In this document: positions 33,277 to 42,576 of the stretch, piece after piece
Layout: the number at the start of each line of letters is the position of its first letter
Numbering within the stretch: position 1 is the stretch's first letter
Assembly (NCBI GenBank): GCA_956465555.1
Contig: OY101125.1
Span: 312,501-376,500 of the forward strand
Direction of reading: 5' to 3'
Source of the DNA: Nitzschia sp. pyKryTriq1
Taxonomy: Eukaryota; Bacillariophyta; Bacillariophyceae; Bacillariales; Bacillariaceae
DNA length: 64,000 nt
Made by a program: the position numbers and the translations under genes
Notes under the pieces: generated by a model
Told to the model about the DNA's origin: nothing
Databases searched by the model: none
The model's input: only the letters and a program-made list of their open reading frames with translations

Positions 33277-34176
33277 ATGGTGTCTACCGCCGAGACGAAT
33301 ATCTTGTTGGATTCCAACATTCGCGACTGGGTCGTCCTGCCCTTGTTTGTGATTATGGTCGCCGCCGGGCTTTTGCGATTTTACATGGGCAATCTGCTCA
33401 AACCCGCCCCCAAATCGCTCTCCAAAGTCTTCCAACGCACTCAAAACACGATGCGAAGCACGAGTATTCTCAAGACGGGCGCCACCCACTTTTTGTCCAC
33501 GTCCAAATTGGAAGCCCGCAAGGCCGCCTATCCGGAAATCTTGAAGGACCAAGTCGAGTGGTGTGAAACGCATCTGGATGAAAAGGAAGCCGAACAAAAT
33601 GAAGGTGGGGATGGTGGCGAAATGCCAAGTCCCTTTGCCGCGATGGAAGGAATGGGAGGGAATATGGTATTCATGGTACAAAACATGGTCATGATGCAGG
33701 CGATTCAACACTTTTTCTCGGGATTTATTCTTTTGAAAGTCCCCTTTCATTTAACCATGGGATTCAAGCAAATGTTTCAACGGGGACTCGAAGGCCTAGC
33801 AACATTGGATACAGCGTATGTTTCAAGTGTGAGCTGGTACTTTCTCGTCATGTTTGGCTTGCGAGGATTCTTCCGTTTGGTCATTGGAAGCCCCAATATG
33901 GAAACCATCCAAAGCCAGCAACTCGTCTCTTCGTTTGGGAACAAACCGGGAGGCGGTGGTCCGGCGGCCAATCCGGATGACGATGCGATGATTAAGAAAA
34001 TGTCCGAAGAAGCAGACAATCTTCCCATCATCCTACCGAAACAGTTCAAGAGTCACTTGGATACGGTAGAAAAGCGACTCTTGAAGAAAAAATATCCCAA
34101 AAAGAAGGCCACACTTAGTAGCGACAGCGACTTTTTGTTGCACAAGTCAGCGACGACTACTAAAAAGAACAAATAA
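33277..34176 (+). CDS. EMC3: ER membrane protein complex subunit 3 (EMC3)
   Basis: Intronless, 299 residues. It matches EMC3, a YidC/Oxa1-type subunit of the ER membrane insertase for tail-anchored and multipass proteins. Three membrane segments are visible: about 18-38 (WVVLPLFVIMVAAGLLRFYM), about 126-150 (MVFMVQNMVMMQAIQHFF) and about 185-206 (SWYFLVMFGLRGFFRLVIG). Between the first two are the basic stretch and coiled coil expected of the family (RNxMRSTSILKTGA-like, then EARKAAYPEI). VPFHLTMGFKQMFQRG and the loop before the third segment also fit. The C-terminal tail is Lys-rich. The length is close to the usual 260-300. Confidence 0.93.
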   Translation: MVSTAETNILLDSNIRDWVVLPLFVIMVAAGLLRFYMGNLLKPAPKSLSKVFQRTQNTMRSTSILKTGATHFLSTSKLEARKAAYPEILKDQVEWCETHLDEKEAEQNEGGDGGEMPSPFAAMEGMGGNMVFMVQNMVMMQAIQHFFSGFILLKVPFHLTMGFKQMFQRGLEGLATLDTAYVSSVSWYFLVMFGLRGFFRLVIGSPNMETIQSQQLVSSFGNKPGGGGPAANPDDDAMIKKMSEEADNLPIILPKQFKSHLDTVEKRLLKKKYPKKKATLSSDSDFLLHKSATTTKKNK

Positions 34177-34673
34177 CCGTACGGATGTATAATCTGGTGG
34201 ATTTTAGGTCCTAGTACTTCTTCCCTTTATCTTGCTAGTAGTACGTGTACTTTGTAGCGCACTTGACCTCCGTTCGCTCAGACTACGAGTATTATGAGAT
34301 GATGATTCGAGGCATGTTGTAGAACAACACAGTGGTCTGTCGGTCAGCCTATACTGCACAAGTACCTGGTCCACATGGAATCAGGAACTTTTGCCTTTCA
34401 ATTTTGCACGACGCGACGAACGCCCATTCGATTTTTAGTCGGAGTGGTCTAAAGAAGGCGCGAAATTAATGAAAAACGATCGATGGTTTTCCCCCCCTCC
34501 TCGGCTTGCTTCGACGATGGTGGACGACTGAGGTTTGCGCATGCAGCGGTCGGTGGATCGTGGATCCACCTGAACCATTCCTTTCTTCCTTCCTTCATTT
34601 GTCCATCGTATTGTATAGAGCAGGAAATCATTTTACACATCGCTCACTCTGACAAACAACGACACAAATCAGC
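34177..34673. other. Intergenic upstream of NAR1
   Basis: 3' region of EMC3 and promoter of the NAR1 gene. No supported gene. A C8 run lies near 34490 and a TTCCTTCC run near 34578. Confidence 0.5.
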
Positions 34674-37271
34674 ATGAATCGTCATTCTGCTGCGGTGGTC
34701 CTAGACAATGTCGACGACTACTTGGCACCCTCACAGGCGTGCATCAATCCTCTCTTTCAGCCGCCATTGCCAGCGGACAAAGACGACGACGACAAGGCTA
34801 AGCAGCAGGACAACGACTACCCGTCATCCAAACCCGCTGCTGCCGCTACTGTCGTGGTCCCTCGTCGTCGACGACGAGTTGTACGAAGGCCCGTGGAAGA
34901 ACCACCAGCACCAGCAACCATCGAAAGATCCAAGCAGGAGGAAGAGAACAGTATCAACGTTGCTGGTACCACCGACAACCAAAAGAAAGAGCAGACACCG
35001 GCTGTCAAGGCCTCAATTGCCGACTGTTTGGCTTGTTCTGGATGTGTCACGACCGCGGAAACCGTATTGTTGGAACAGCATCATTCCTTGACGTCGTTGC
35101 GTCAACGACTGCTGGTGGATAATACGAATAAGAATGATATGGGTGATGTTGGTGATGGGAAGAATAAGCAACGCCGTCACCGTCGTCGAGCCCTGACGAT
35201 ATCTCCCAATTCCATGGCAGACTTGTGTCGACACTGGAATTTGACATCATCGCGGTCCTCCAGCAGCAGCAGCAGCAAGACAACTCACACGTCAAGAAGT
35301 AGTACCACAAGTACTGTCATGGCCTCTTTGGCCGTGTTACTCGAGCAAATCTTGCAAGTTCAATTGGTGATTGATGGAAATGTGCCTTTAGAATGGACTT
35401 GGCAAGAGGAAGCTCAAGAATTTGTGGAACACTATCGTCGGCGTATCGTCAATAAGAAGAGTAAGGCCCAGCATCATCATCATCCACCACCATCAACAAA
35501 AACCAAGCCGCCGCCGCCGCCACCACCACCACCATCCGTGGCCATTGATGCCACTCACACCATGTATTATTTGCCAGACGGTACCACTCCCGTAGTCGTC
35601 ACCCCAACGACGACGACAGCATCTTCTGGTAATGATGATGATTCTGCTGCCAACGATGATGATCATGTTGACCACGATCCAGCATATTTGCCCTCTACTA
35701 CTATTTTGGAGTTTCCATTAATTTCGGGATCTTGTCCGGCATTGGTCTGTTTGGTTGAGAAATCCATGCATTCCTTGGTCCCTCACTTGTCCAAGACTTT
35801 ATCTCCCATGAGTCGAATGGGATGGGCATTGAAACAACCACAACCAGTGGAGAATCCAAATGAAACGGATAATGCTGATGATGATGATGCTGCTACTACT
35901 ACTACTTCGTCGTGGGAACATTGGGCCGTCATGCCTTGTCACGACAAAAAATTGGAAGCTTCTCGTAAAGACTTTTTGTTCAATAAGAAGCCAAATCACG
36001 GAGATGGTTCAAACGATGGTACAGCAGTAGCTGCTGTGGATTTGGTCATCACCACGGTAGAATTGGTCGAATTGGTGGAAGAATGGAGACAAACAACAAC
36101 AACGACAACAACTTCATCATCATCGTCGTCGTCCTTGTCCATGCGAGACTTTTTGGATACCTTGCGAGCATCATCATCATCATCGTCGTCGTCGTCGGCA
36201 GCTCAGATCTGGTGTCCGGGAGACAATTGGTCCATTTCAGAGCTGGAACATCAGTTGGAACAATCCCGTGTGATTGTTTGGACCAACAACAGCAACAGCA
36301 ACAATGACAACTTTATGGATACTGCCGACGGCGACGGCGACGACGACGAGGACGACCCATCCACCATGATGATATCCGACTCCAACTCCTCCTTTTCCTC
36401 GAAGAACATAATACCGAAACTAGCGTTTGCCTCGGGTGGTCATGCGGATTATATCTTTCGCTACGCCGCACGAGAATTGTTTGGCTACACCTTCTCCTCT
36501 TCCTCCTCGTTGGAACAGGAAAAGGTCGTGTGGCAGCCCACCTTTGGTGGTGGTGGCGGCGGCGCTGCTGCTACTGGTGCTGCTGCTACTGGGAGTAATA
36601 CTACTATCAAGTCTCTTCGATTGGCCAATCAACAAAAGAAACAACAGTCGTATCAAGCCTGTTTGTATCGTCACAAGGATGGAAGTTTGTCGCAGCAGCC
36701 ACCACCACTGCCACAAACAAAACCGATCGACAAGAATCATGACGATCCTGCTGCTGCTGCTGCGGGAGAATCATCAGCATCCTCCTCCACCCCAATCTTA
36801 CGATTTGGTATTGTTCGGGGAATGCAAACCATGCAACGAGCTTTGAAGGATATGATGCAAGACGACGACGGAGATTCTTTGGATTATTTGGAGGCCATGG
36901 CTTGTCCACATGGATGTGTCAATGGAGGTGGAAGTGTTCGTAGTACCAATACTACCAGTACTACACCACTTCTTCCCACTACCACCGCGACAAACACGAT
37001 TGGTGTTGGGAGTATTTCTTCCATCAGTACGACTACTACTGCTACTGCTGCTGCGCCAAGTGGCGTTTTGGTCAAGGAAACTCCTACGGAAACCAAGTTA
37101 CGGGTAACTCAAACCCTCGACCACTTGGTGGTTCCACCACCATTATTTGCAGCGACCATGCCAGCTCTTTCCAAGAGACCACGGTATCAAACGCATTATC
37201 ATGTGGTGCCTCCGATGCATCATACCATGGGTGCGGCAGCTGGAGTGAAAGTACAAGACATGCAATGGTAA
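34674..37271 (+). CDS. NAR1: Cytosolic Fe-S assembly factor NAR1 (iron-only hydrogenase-like)
   Basis: Intronless, 865 residues. NAR1 works in the cytosolic iron-sulfur assembly (CIA) pathway, passing clusters to the targeting complex. All eight expected Cys positions can be placed: ACINPLFQP (first Cys), DCLACSGCVTTAE (three), GSCPALVCLVEK, VMPCHDKKLEA, and ACPHGCVNGGG (two). The hydrogenase-like segments KLAFASGGHADYIFRYAARE and LRFGIVRGMQTMQ also match. The protein is much longer than the usual 450-600 residues because of poly-Ser, poly-Thr, poly-Asp, poly-Pro and poly-Ala inserts between the conserved blocks. It ends in Trp (VQDMQW), which fits a C-terminal aromatic CIA-targeting tail. 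Confidence 0.93.
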   Translation: MNRHSAAVVLDNVDDYLAPSQACINPLFQPPLPADKDDDDKAKQQDNDYPSSKPAAAATVVVPRRRRRVVRRPVEEPPAPATIERSKQEEENSINVAGTTDNQKKEQTPAVKASIADCLACSGCVTTAETVLLEQHHSLTSLRQRLLVDNTNKNDMGDVGDGKNKQRRHRRRALTISPNSMADLCRHWNLTSSRSSSSSSSKTTHTSRSSTTSTVMASLAVLLEQILQVQLVIDGNVPLEWTWQEEAQEFVEHYRRRIVNKKSKAQHHHHPPPSTKTKPPPPPPPPPSVAIDATHTMYYLPDGTTPVVVTPTTTTASSGNDDDSAANDDDHVDHDPAYLPSTTILEFPLISGSCPALVCLVEKSMHSLVPHLSKTLSPMSRMGWALKQPQPVENPNETDNADDDDAATTTTSSWEHWAVMPCHDKKLEASRKDFLFNKKPNHGDGSNDGTAVAAVDLVITTVELVELVEEWRQTTTTTTTSSSSSSSLSMRDFLDTLRASSSSSSSSSAAQIWCPGDNWSISELEHQLEQSRVIVWTNNSNSNNDNFMDTADGDGDDDEDDPSTMMISDSNSSFSSKNIIPKLAFASGGHADYIFRYAARELFGYTFSSSSSLEQEKVVWQPTFGGGGGGAAATGAAATGSNTTIKSLRLANQQKKQQSYQACLYRHKDGSLSQQPPPLPQTKPIDKNHDDPAAAAAGESSASSSTPILRFGIVRGMQTMQRALKDMMQDDDGDSLDYLEAMACPHGCVNGGGSVRSTNTTSTTPLLPTTTATNTIGVGSISSISTTTTATAAAPSGVLVKETPTETKLRVTQTLDHLVVPPPLFAATMPALSKRPRYQTHYHVVPPMHHTMGAAAGVKVQDMQW

Positions 37272-37744
37272 AAATAATAATAATAGTAATAATAATAATA
37301 ATAATATATCACAGAAGAGAGAGCAGGAGTGAGTGAACGAGCCATGATTTTTCTCTAGACTAATACTACTTTCCTTGTCGACTACTCTACTAGTAGTAGG
37401 AGCCATTCCGTCACTAGCTCCACTCTACTACTACTGTACTAGCTACTAGTAGTTGTCTATTAGATGATGCTGCAAGTTTTGTTTCGTTTACTCTAAAAAG
37501 TGTGTATGTACTATTTTGTACTATATATTTGTAGTTTTGCGCCTCAAGTGGGCGCTGTTGTTGTGGTTGTTGTGGTTGTTGTCCTCTTGTACTTTTCTTG
37601 CGAGTGAGTGAGCGTGGTGTAATAGGATGAGTTGTGTGGCGTCTACTGTACTCGTAAATTCCTTTTGAGGATGACGTGTTCTTCTCTCTCCCCTCCTGCT
37701 TTTTTTCTATGATGATGTATGTATGTAGGTATGTATGATGGTTA
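37272..37744. other. Convergent intergenic region
   Basis: Lies between the NAR1 stop and the stop of the TPR-like gene. It has an AATAAT run just after NAR1 and CTACTAGTAGTAG palindromic words at 37380-37452. Both 3' untranslated regions must fit here. No gene seen. Confidence 0.5.
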
Positions 37745-39001
37745 TTATGCAGCAGTAGCGGTACGCCCAATCGGGCATTGATCCATCAAATGGGCAGCAT
37801 TTTCAAAGACTTCCGAGAAACATTCGACTTGGGAGGTGCCTCCCAACACATCTAGAATGCACCACAAGTGAGTCAAGGCTTGTTGCCAGTGGATGCTCGC
37901 CTCGGCGTCGTTGCCAGTGGAATGGTAGGCGCATGCCAAGTTGTTGGGCAAGGCGACTGTATAGGTCGGACTCCAGAGCGGACTGTGGGGATCCACAATG
38001 GCATCCTCCGTTTCCTCCAAGTGTTGTTGCTGTTGTTCCAGCAAATCGCTAGCCAACTTGTAGAGTTTGGTAATGCGAGACCAGGTAGAAGCTCCCTGTT
38101 TGCTGCGGGGAAAGCTACTTTCTCCAAGACTATTTGATGCTGCTGCGGATGACGACAGAGCTTGGAGTTGGTAGGCCAAGGCCAAATTGTAGACGACATA
38201 AATGGCCAATTCGATCGAGGAAGGAATTTGATATCGATCCATCACGCGCAAAGGTTTTGCGTAGACATGTTTATGTGGGACTTGAAGAATATCTTCCGTA
38301 ATCACAACCACATCTCCTTGTCCCGTCAAACGGCCCATGGCAGATCGAGCACGTCGCCGTTGAGGATGCGGAGAACTGGTATTGTTATTGTTATTTGGAT
38401 GATTTGTCCGATGATGACGCCTGGATTCTCTATTGCGAGAAGGACGGGACGATGCCACTTCTTTACTTCCGGTACTACCAAAGCTGTTGCGTCGTTTATG
38501 TTTGCGGCGACGTGTCTTTTTCGGTTTGGCAGCCGCCGCCGGAGGACTTGTGTCGTCTTCTTCTTCCTCCTCCCGTATAGGCTTGCTGGTACCGCTTCCT
38601 CTGATGGCAGTAGTTGTAGTTGCAGCAGCTACCGCCGTGGCAATGGGCGGCACACCACTCGTAGGAATTTCCGCCACGGCCGCTCGCAACTGCGACGCTA
38701 CCGATCCATGCTCGGTAATATCATTACTGCTGTTGCGGTTGCTGTTAGTAGTAGTAGTAGTAGTACTCGTGCCGCCGCTACTACTACTACTACTACTTGC
38801 AGTATTGTCTTCCTCCTTCATGGCAATCGATAGAGCCGAAGTCAAGGTCGAAATCGCTTCGACAAACATGGAATTCTCCAAATGAGACGCTCCTTCATTG
38901 TTCAACTCGGCCAAGAGTTCCATAGTATTATCAGTAGTGACGAGTACGACTGTTGCATCTGTCGCATCTGTCGCATCTGTAACTGTATTGGAGGCAGAGC
39001 C

Positions 39002-39037
<36 letters not shown>

Positions 39038-39088
39038 ACGATGATGATGATGATTCATCGTCGTCGATGGTGTTGTCGTTGTCGTCAT
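37745..39088 (-). CDS. TPR-like protein, paralogue 1
   Basis: Intronless; 447 residues from the ATG at 39088 (MTTTTTPSTT), or 461 from 39130. After poly-His and poly-Gln runs comes ELLAELNNEGASHLENSMFVEA, a TPR-type helix pair. A basic low-complexity linker follows (KPKKTRRRKHKRRNSFG). The conserved core is IELAIYVVYNLALAYQLQAL, KLYKLASDLLEQQ, and TVALPNNLACAYHSTGNDAEA. The A-x-x-x-Y-N-L-A-L and L-Y-x-x-A patterns also occur in the two neighbouring paralogues. It ends TATAA. I associate this architecture with diatom families of unknown role. Confidence 0.72.
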
Positions 39089-39571
39089 TCGTATGGTCTT
39101 GATGAAGAAAGAGAAACAGCAGGCGTGCATAATACCGATACTCTACATCTCCCTCGGTATACTCGTACCGGTATTTTAGTAGGTAGCTCTATTCTTCGTA
39201 ATCTCTACGGTTAGTAGTACTCGCCCGGCTGCCAGTACAAGTACCGGTAGTACGGGGTAGTAGTAGTTCAGTAGCATTGTTACGGCCTCGTACCAAAAAT
39301 ATTTTAGGGATTTTGGTTCGACTTGCCGGATTGGTCATTTTGGAATCTCACGGTGCTGGAATTCTTGAATCAGCAATCTAAAATGAACAAGAATAATCAA
39401 TAGAGATTCCATCATGAATTTTTTATATGTTATACATTCACTACGATTGAATAAAGTATATCGTAAAGCAGCGAAAAAGTGCACTGTCTAATTTAGTTGC
39501 TACCTTGACGGTTGAGAGAAATTAATCTCCTCCCCGCCGGAACGATACCATCTACGCCAGACAGTCCAATT

Positions 39572-39620
39572 GATTGACTCAATGGACTCTTTTCACCCTT
39601 TCGGGATCATCAGCGCTAAT
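39572..39620 (+). repeat. 49-bp dispersed repeat, copy 2
   Basis: Ungapped match to 65-113 at 42 of 49 positions, including the block GGACTCTTTTCAC. It is intergenic, about 480 bp upstream of TPR-like paralogue 1. No terminal inverted repeats or target duplications are evident. Confidence 0.6.
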
Positions 39621-40090
39621 CTGCACATCTCAAGAGACGATGGAACCTAGTCCTATGCTTGCAGCTTTCCTCGACCTCAATAATTGAGTTGAGTAGTAGC
39701 TCGGGCTGTTCCCAGTGGGCACGTAGAATTGCAAGCTTCTCTTCCATGCATAACTGGCAACGTAGGACTCCGAACGTCTTCATACAACTAATTGCTTTAA
39801 CAAGTGTCCCATAAATGATCTACGCTTCGTAAGACATCAAACAAGACGGGATTTCATTTCTCGCGACAAATTTAGCTGTCGTAGTGGCCCATGTACTGCT
39901 CGTCCGGATCGGGATACATAGCGCGTACTCCCTCTAAAACGCACGCTGGGAGCGTCACACGATTTCCGCGTCCGAGCGGTCCGAAAAGGTGCATCGTGAT
40001 GGGCGATCTTGGATGTCTTGTGAAGTAAGGATCGCTTCTAGCTGAAATGCATTAGTCTTGACAGCCGTGTCACGACTAGTAGGAACGCTA

Positions 40091-40146
40091 TGACGTCACG
40101 CAGTGTCAGCATGACGTCGAGGGAGGGACGGACAGACCGATGACGT
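40091..40146 (+). promoter_or_regulatory. Cluster of three TGACGT (CRE-like) elements
   Basis: TGACGT occurs at 40091, 40112 and 40141, spaced 21 and 29 bp. The first is the full palindrome TGACGTCA. Such elements bind bZIP factors; in Phaeodactylum, TGACGT-type elements mediate CO2/cAMP control of a carbonic anhydrase gene. The cluster lies about 730-780 bp before the ATG at 40872, so its target gene is not certain. Confidence 0.45.
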
Positions 40147-40871
40147 CGACAGGACACTGCATCCTTGGATTCTTGATGATTGTTCTTGTGGGTTCTTGTC
40201 CTGCGGTTTTATCTGGTCAGAATGATGTGGCGAAGTTGAACGTGCGTGGCGAACAGTGTTCCCAGCAGGAACCTTCTTGCTGGAACTGACGACGAACCAA
40301 AATCGGAAACGAGAGATTTTTCAATCCGTTCTCGCCGAGTTCAATTAGGGCGTTAGGGCCATATTATTATTTGCGGTTCTATCTCGCGATGACTGATTCT
40401 TGGCTCATACTTAGAGGTTTTAAAAACGACGTTTTACAATCATTAATCAATCACAGAGGCGAAGGTTCTCAATCAAGATCTTCCGATTTCGACATGGCTA
40501 ATTGGAAAAGATTCCGACATTCTAACGGAGGTTGCAGACGAGCAGTTGCTTGTACCTGTGTACCAGGTCTACCTGGTACTGATACAGTACAATGTACAGT
40601 AGCATACCTGGGTCTAAATGCTGCATATACCGTATGCTGCATCACGCACAGGGAAGGAATGCGAAAAGCATGAAGATGACTACAGTATGACGACTTATTC
40701 GGCAGTACCGGTACAAGTACCGCATCAGGTACCGGTACATAGATTCGACAACAGGGAAACTTTACGCGGACTACCGTTGTTGTTGCCCTCAATACTTCTT
40801 CTCACAACTAAAATCATTATTCGAGAAGAGAAAAGCGCATTTAGATCCCTGCTACTATTAATATACAAGCC

Positions 40872-41744
40872 ATGGCGCAAATCTTTGTCCAAACCGACGC
40901 AAAGAACCAGCAGTGGTGCTCCTGTCCTGATCAAGAAGGAAGAATTCAGCAGGTTGTTAATTGTCTTCGCCAAGCTGTTCAGCTTAATCATGAAGGTGTT
41001 ATGCTTCTGGCGTCCGGCGAAGAGCAAGCGATTGACCGCTTCAAGCTTGGTCTGAGCCACTTGAAATCTGGTCTCACCATGAACCCAGCACTGGGAGAAG
41101 AGCTATCGCCAATGTTCGGTCCTACCCAAGACCGCAGCAAGAAGAACTCCGCAATCCTTCTCATCCCGGTCGCCGTGGCCTGTCCTGGTAATTTGGATGA
41201 ACAGTTCTATCTTTACAAGAATGCCTTCACCGTGAAGAATATTCCCAGCGGACAAGAAGGAGATGCTGCATCGAGGCTGATCAACGTGGATTTGCTGAGC
41301 GCAATCATGATCTACAACATGGCACTTTGTGTCAGTCTCCGATCAATGCGAACGAACTCTTCGAACATGCAAGAAAGATCTCTTCGCCTGTACGAGATGT
41401 GTCTTGGATTGCTCCACACTATCCACCGCAGGAATGGAGGCGAAGAGGATACGGGGGGATACGTACTACTATACGCCGCCTGTTCAAACAATGTAGCACA
41501 AGTGGCATACCAGCTGTGTGACTATGAGCGCTCACGACTTATGATGAGTTCACTACAGAACTTGATCAATGTCACGCTGAACGAGAAGAGGCGTCGCCAC
41601 GAACAAGATGCTAGTAGTACTGCTGACTACGATGATCTATCGCCCGCGGCGGCGTCCTCCTGCCTCTTAGGAGACGATGATATCCAAGGCTTCACATTGA
41701 ACATAATGTGCTCTTACCCACCTACGACTGCTCGGGCAGCTTAA
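40872..41744 (+). CDS. TPR-like protein, paralogue 2
   Basis: Intronless, 290 residues, the most compact of the three paralogues. It reads VVNCLRQAVQLNHEGVMLLA, then GEEQAIDRFKLGLSHLKSGL, a TPR-like helix pair. The shared core follows: DLLSAIMIYNMALCVSLRSM and RSLRLYEMCLGLLHTI, then VLLYAACSNNVAQVAYQ and DYERSRLMMSSLQNLI. The tail IQGFTLNIMCSYPPTTARAA ends like the other two copies (TA-x-AA). The start is the first ATG of the frame (CCATGG context). It lacks the long homopolymer runs of its neighbours. Role unknown. Confidence 0.75.
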   Translation: MAQIFVQTDAKNQQWCSCPDQEGRIQQVVNCLRQAVQLNHEGVMLLASGEEQAIDRFKLGLSHLKSGLTMNPALGEELSPMFGPTQDRSKKNSAILLIPVAVACPGNLDEQFYLYKNAFTVKNIPSGQEGDAASRLINVDLLSAIMIYNMALCVSLRSMRTNSSNMQERSLRLYEMCLGLLHTIHRRNGGEEDTGGYVLLYAACSNNVAQVAYQLCDYERSRLMMSSLQNLINVTLNEKRRRHEQDASSTADYDDLSPAAASSCLLGDDDIQGFTLNIMCSYPPTTARAA

Positions 41745-42576
41745 GGGGCTTTCTGCTTCTTCTTCTCGTGGATTTGGTGGCAGCTCCTACTATCGGGCCC
41801 GTGCTTGTTGCTTCTTCTTGTCGTTGTACATGCCGCAACACGCATTCAAAGACGGCAAGAAGACCAAGAAAAACGGTGTCCATTTTCCTTCCAGTAGACT
41901 ACCAGCCACCACAACCGAGAATTTTGAGAATTTTGGGACACGCCCCACCGCCACCACCACCACCACCACTCGCACTTCTTCTTTCGTCGCTGTTGTTTTC
42001 TTATATTGTTACTATTTCCCCCTAAGAACATCGCATGCTGTACATGACACCATCACCATTTTTACTAAAGAATCCTTTTTTAGAACTATTACACGCTAGA
42101 ACCTGCTATAATGCTGAACACCAACAAAGTACTAGTACTACTATGATTTTAGCCGCCATGCACCATACTTGCACGTCCACCGTGTAGTAGTACTCGTAGT
42201 ACTATTTCGAGAGCAGGAGCACCAGAGAAAGTGGTGATTGTAATACTCTAGAGTATTACCGGTAGTATCATCTACCGGTAGCACAGTAACGATACTGGAA
42301 CATCCAAGGACCGAGCGCTCACGCGGTGACTCCTCTTGGTCACGGTGCCTGGCCTACAGTACAGTACTAGTGGGTACTCGTACTGTAGGCCAAGGTTCTG
42401 GTACGAGTGTATGCTCTCTAGCTACTAGCTAGTATGTATGTACTGTAGCTGCGGCAAGAAATAAGACGAGAGGAGAGAGAGCAGGAGGCGAGAACCACCG
42501 GGACAGGCGAGAGATTTGAATTGCTGTCTAATCATCAAACTAATTAACTGGACTGCTGGTGGTAGCACTACTATTG
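41745..42576. other. Convergent intergenic region
   Basis: Separates the stops of TPR-like paralogues 2 and 3. A poly-purine/pyrimidine CCACCA run lies at 41950-41971. ACCGGTAG words and CTCTAGAG occur at 42245-42282, and a strong hairpin at 42351-42391. Short frames present are not convincing. Confidence 0.5.
42351..42391. repeat. Hairpin with 12-bp perfect arms
   Basis: GGCCTACAGTAC (42351-42362) is the exact reverse complement of GTACTGTAGGCC (42380-42391), with a 17-nt loop. It lies between two convergent genes and could shape 3' ends, but no function is shown. Confidence 0.75.

Larger units (their letters stand above)
39089..40871. other. Intergenic, about 1.8 kb
   Basis: Divergent region between TPR-like paralogues 1 (-) and 2 (+). 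It contains repeat copy 2 (39572-39620), a TGACGT cluster (40091-40146) and GGTACCGGTAC words near 40706-40740. The frame at 40371-40673 shows no domain. No further gene supported. Confidence 0.5.

Noticed and set aside
40371-40673. 100-codon plus-strand frame before TPR-like paralogue 2
   Set aside because: Contains GTACCAGGTACC-type intergenic words translated as low-complexity peptide; no family match.
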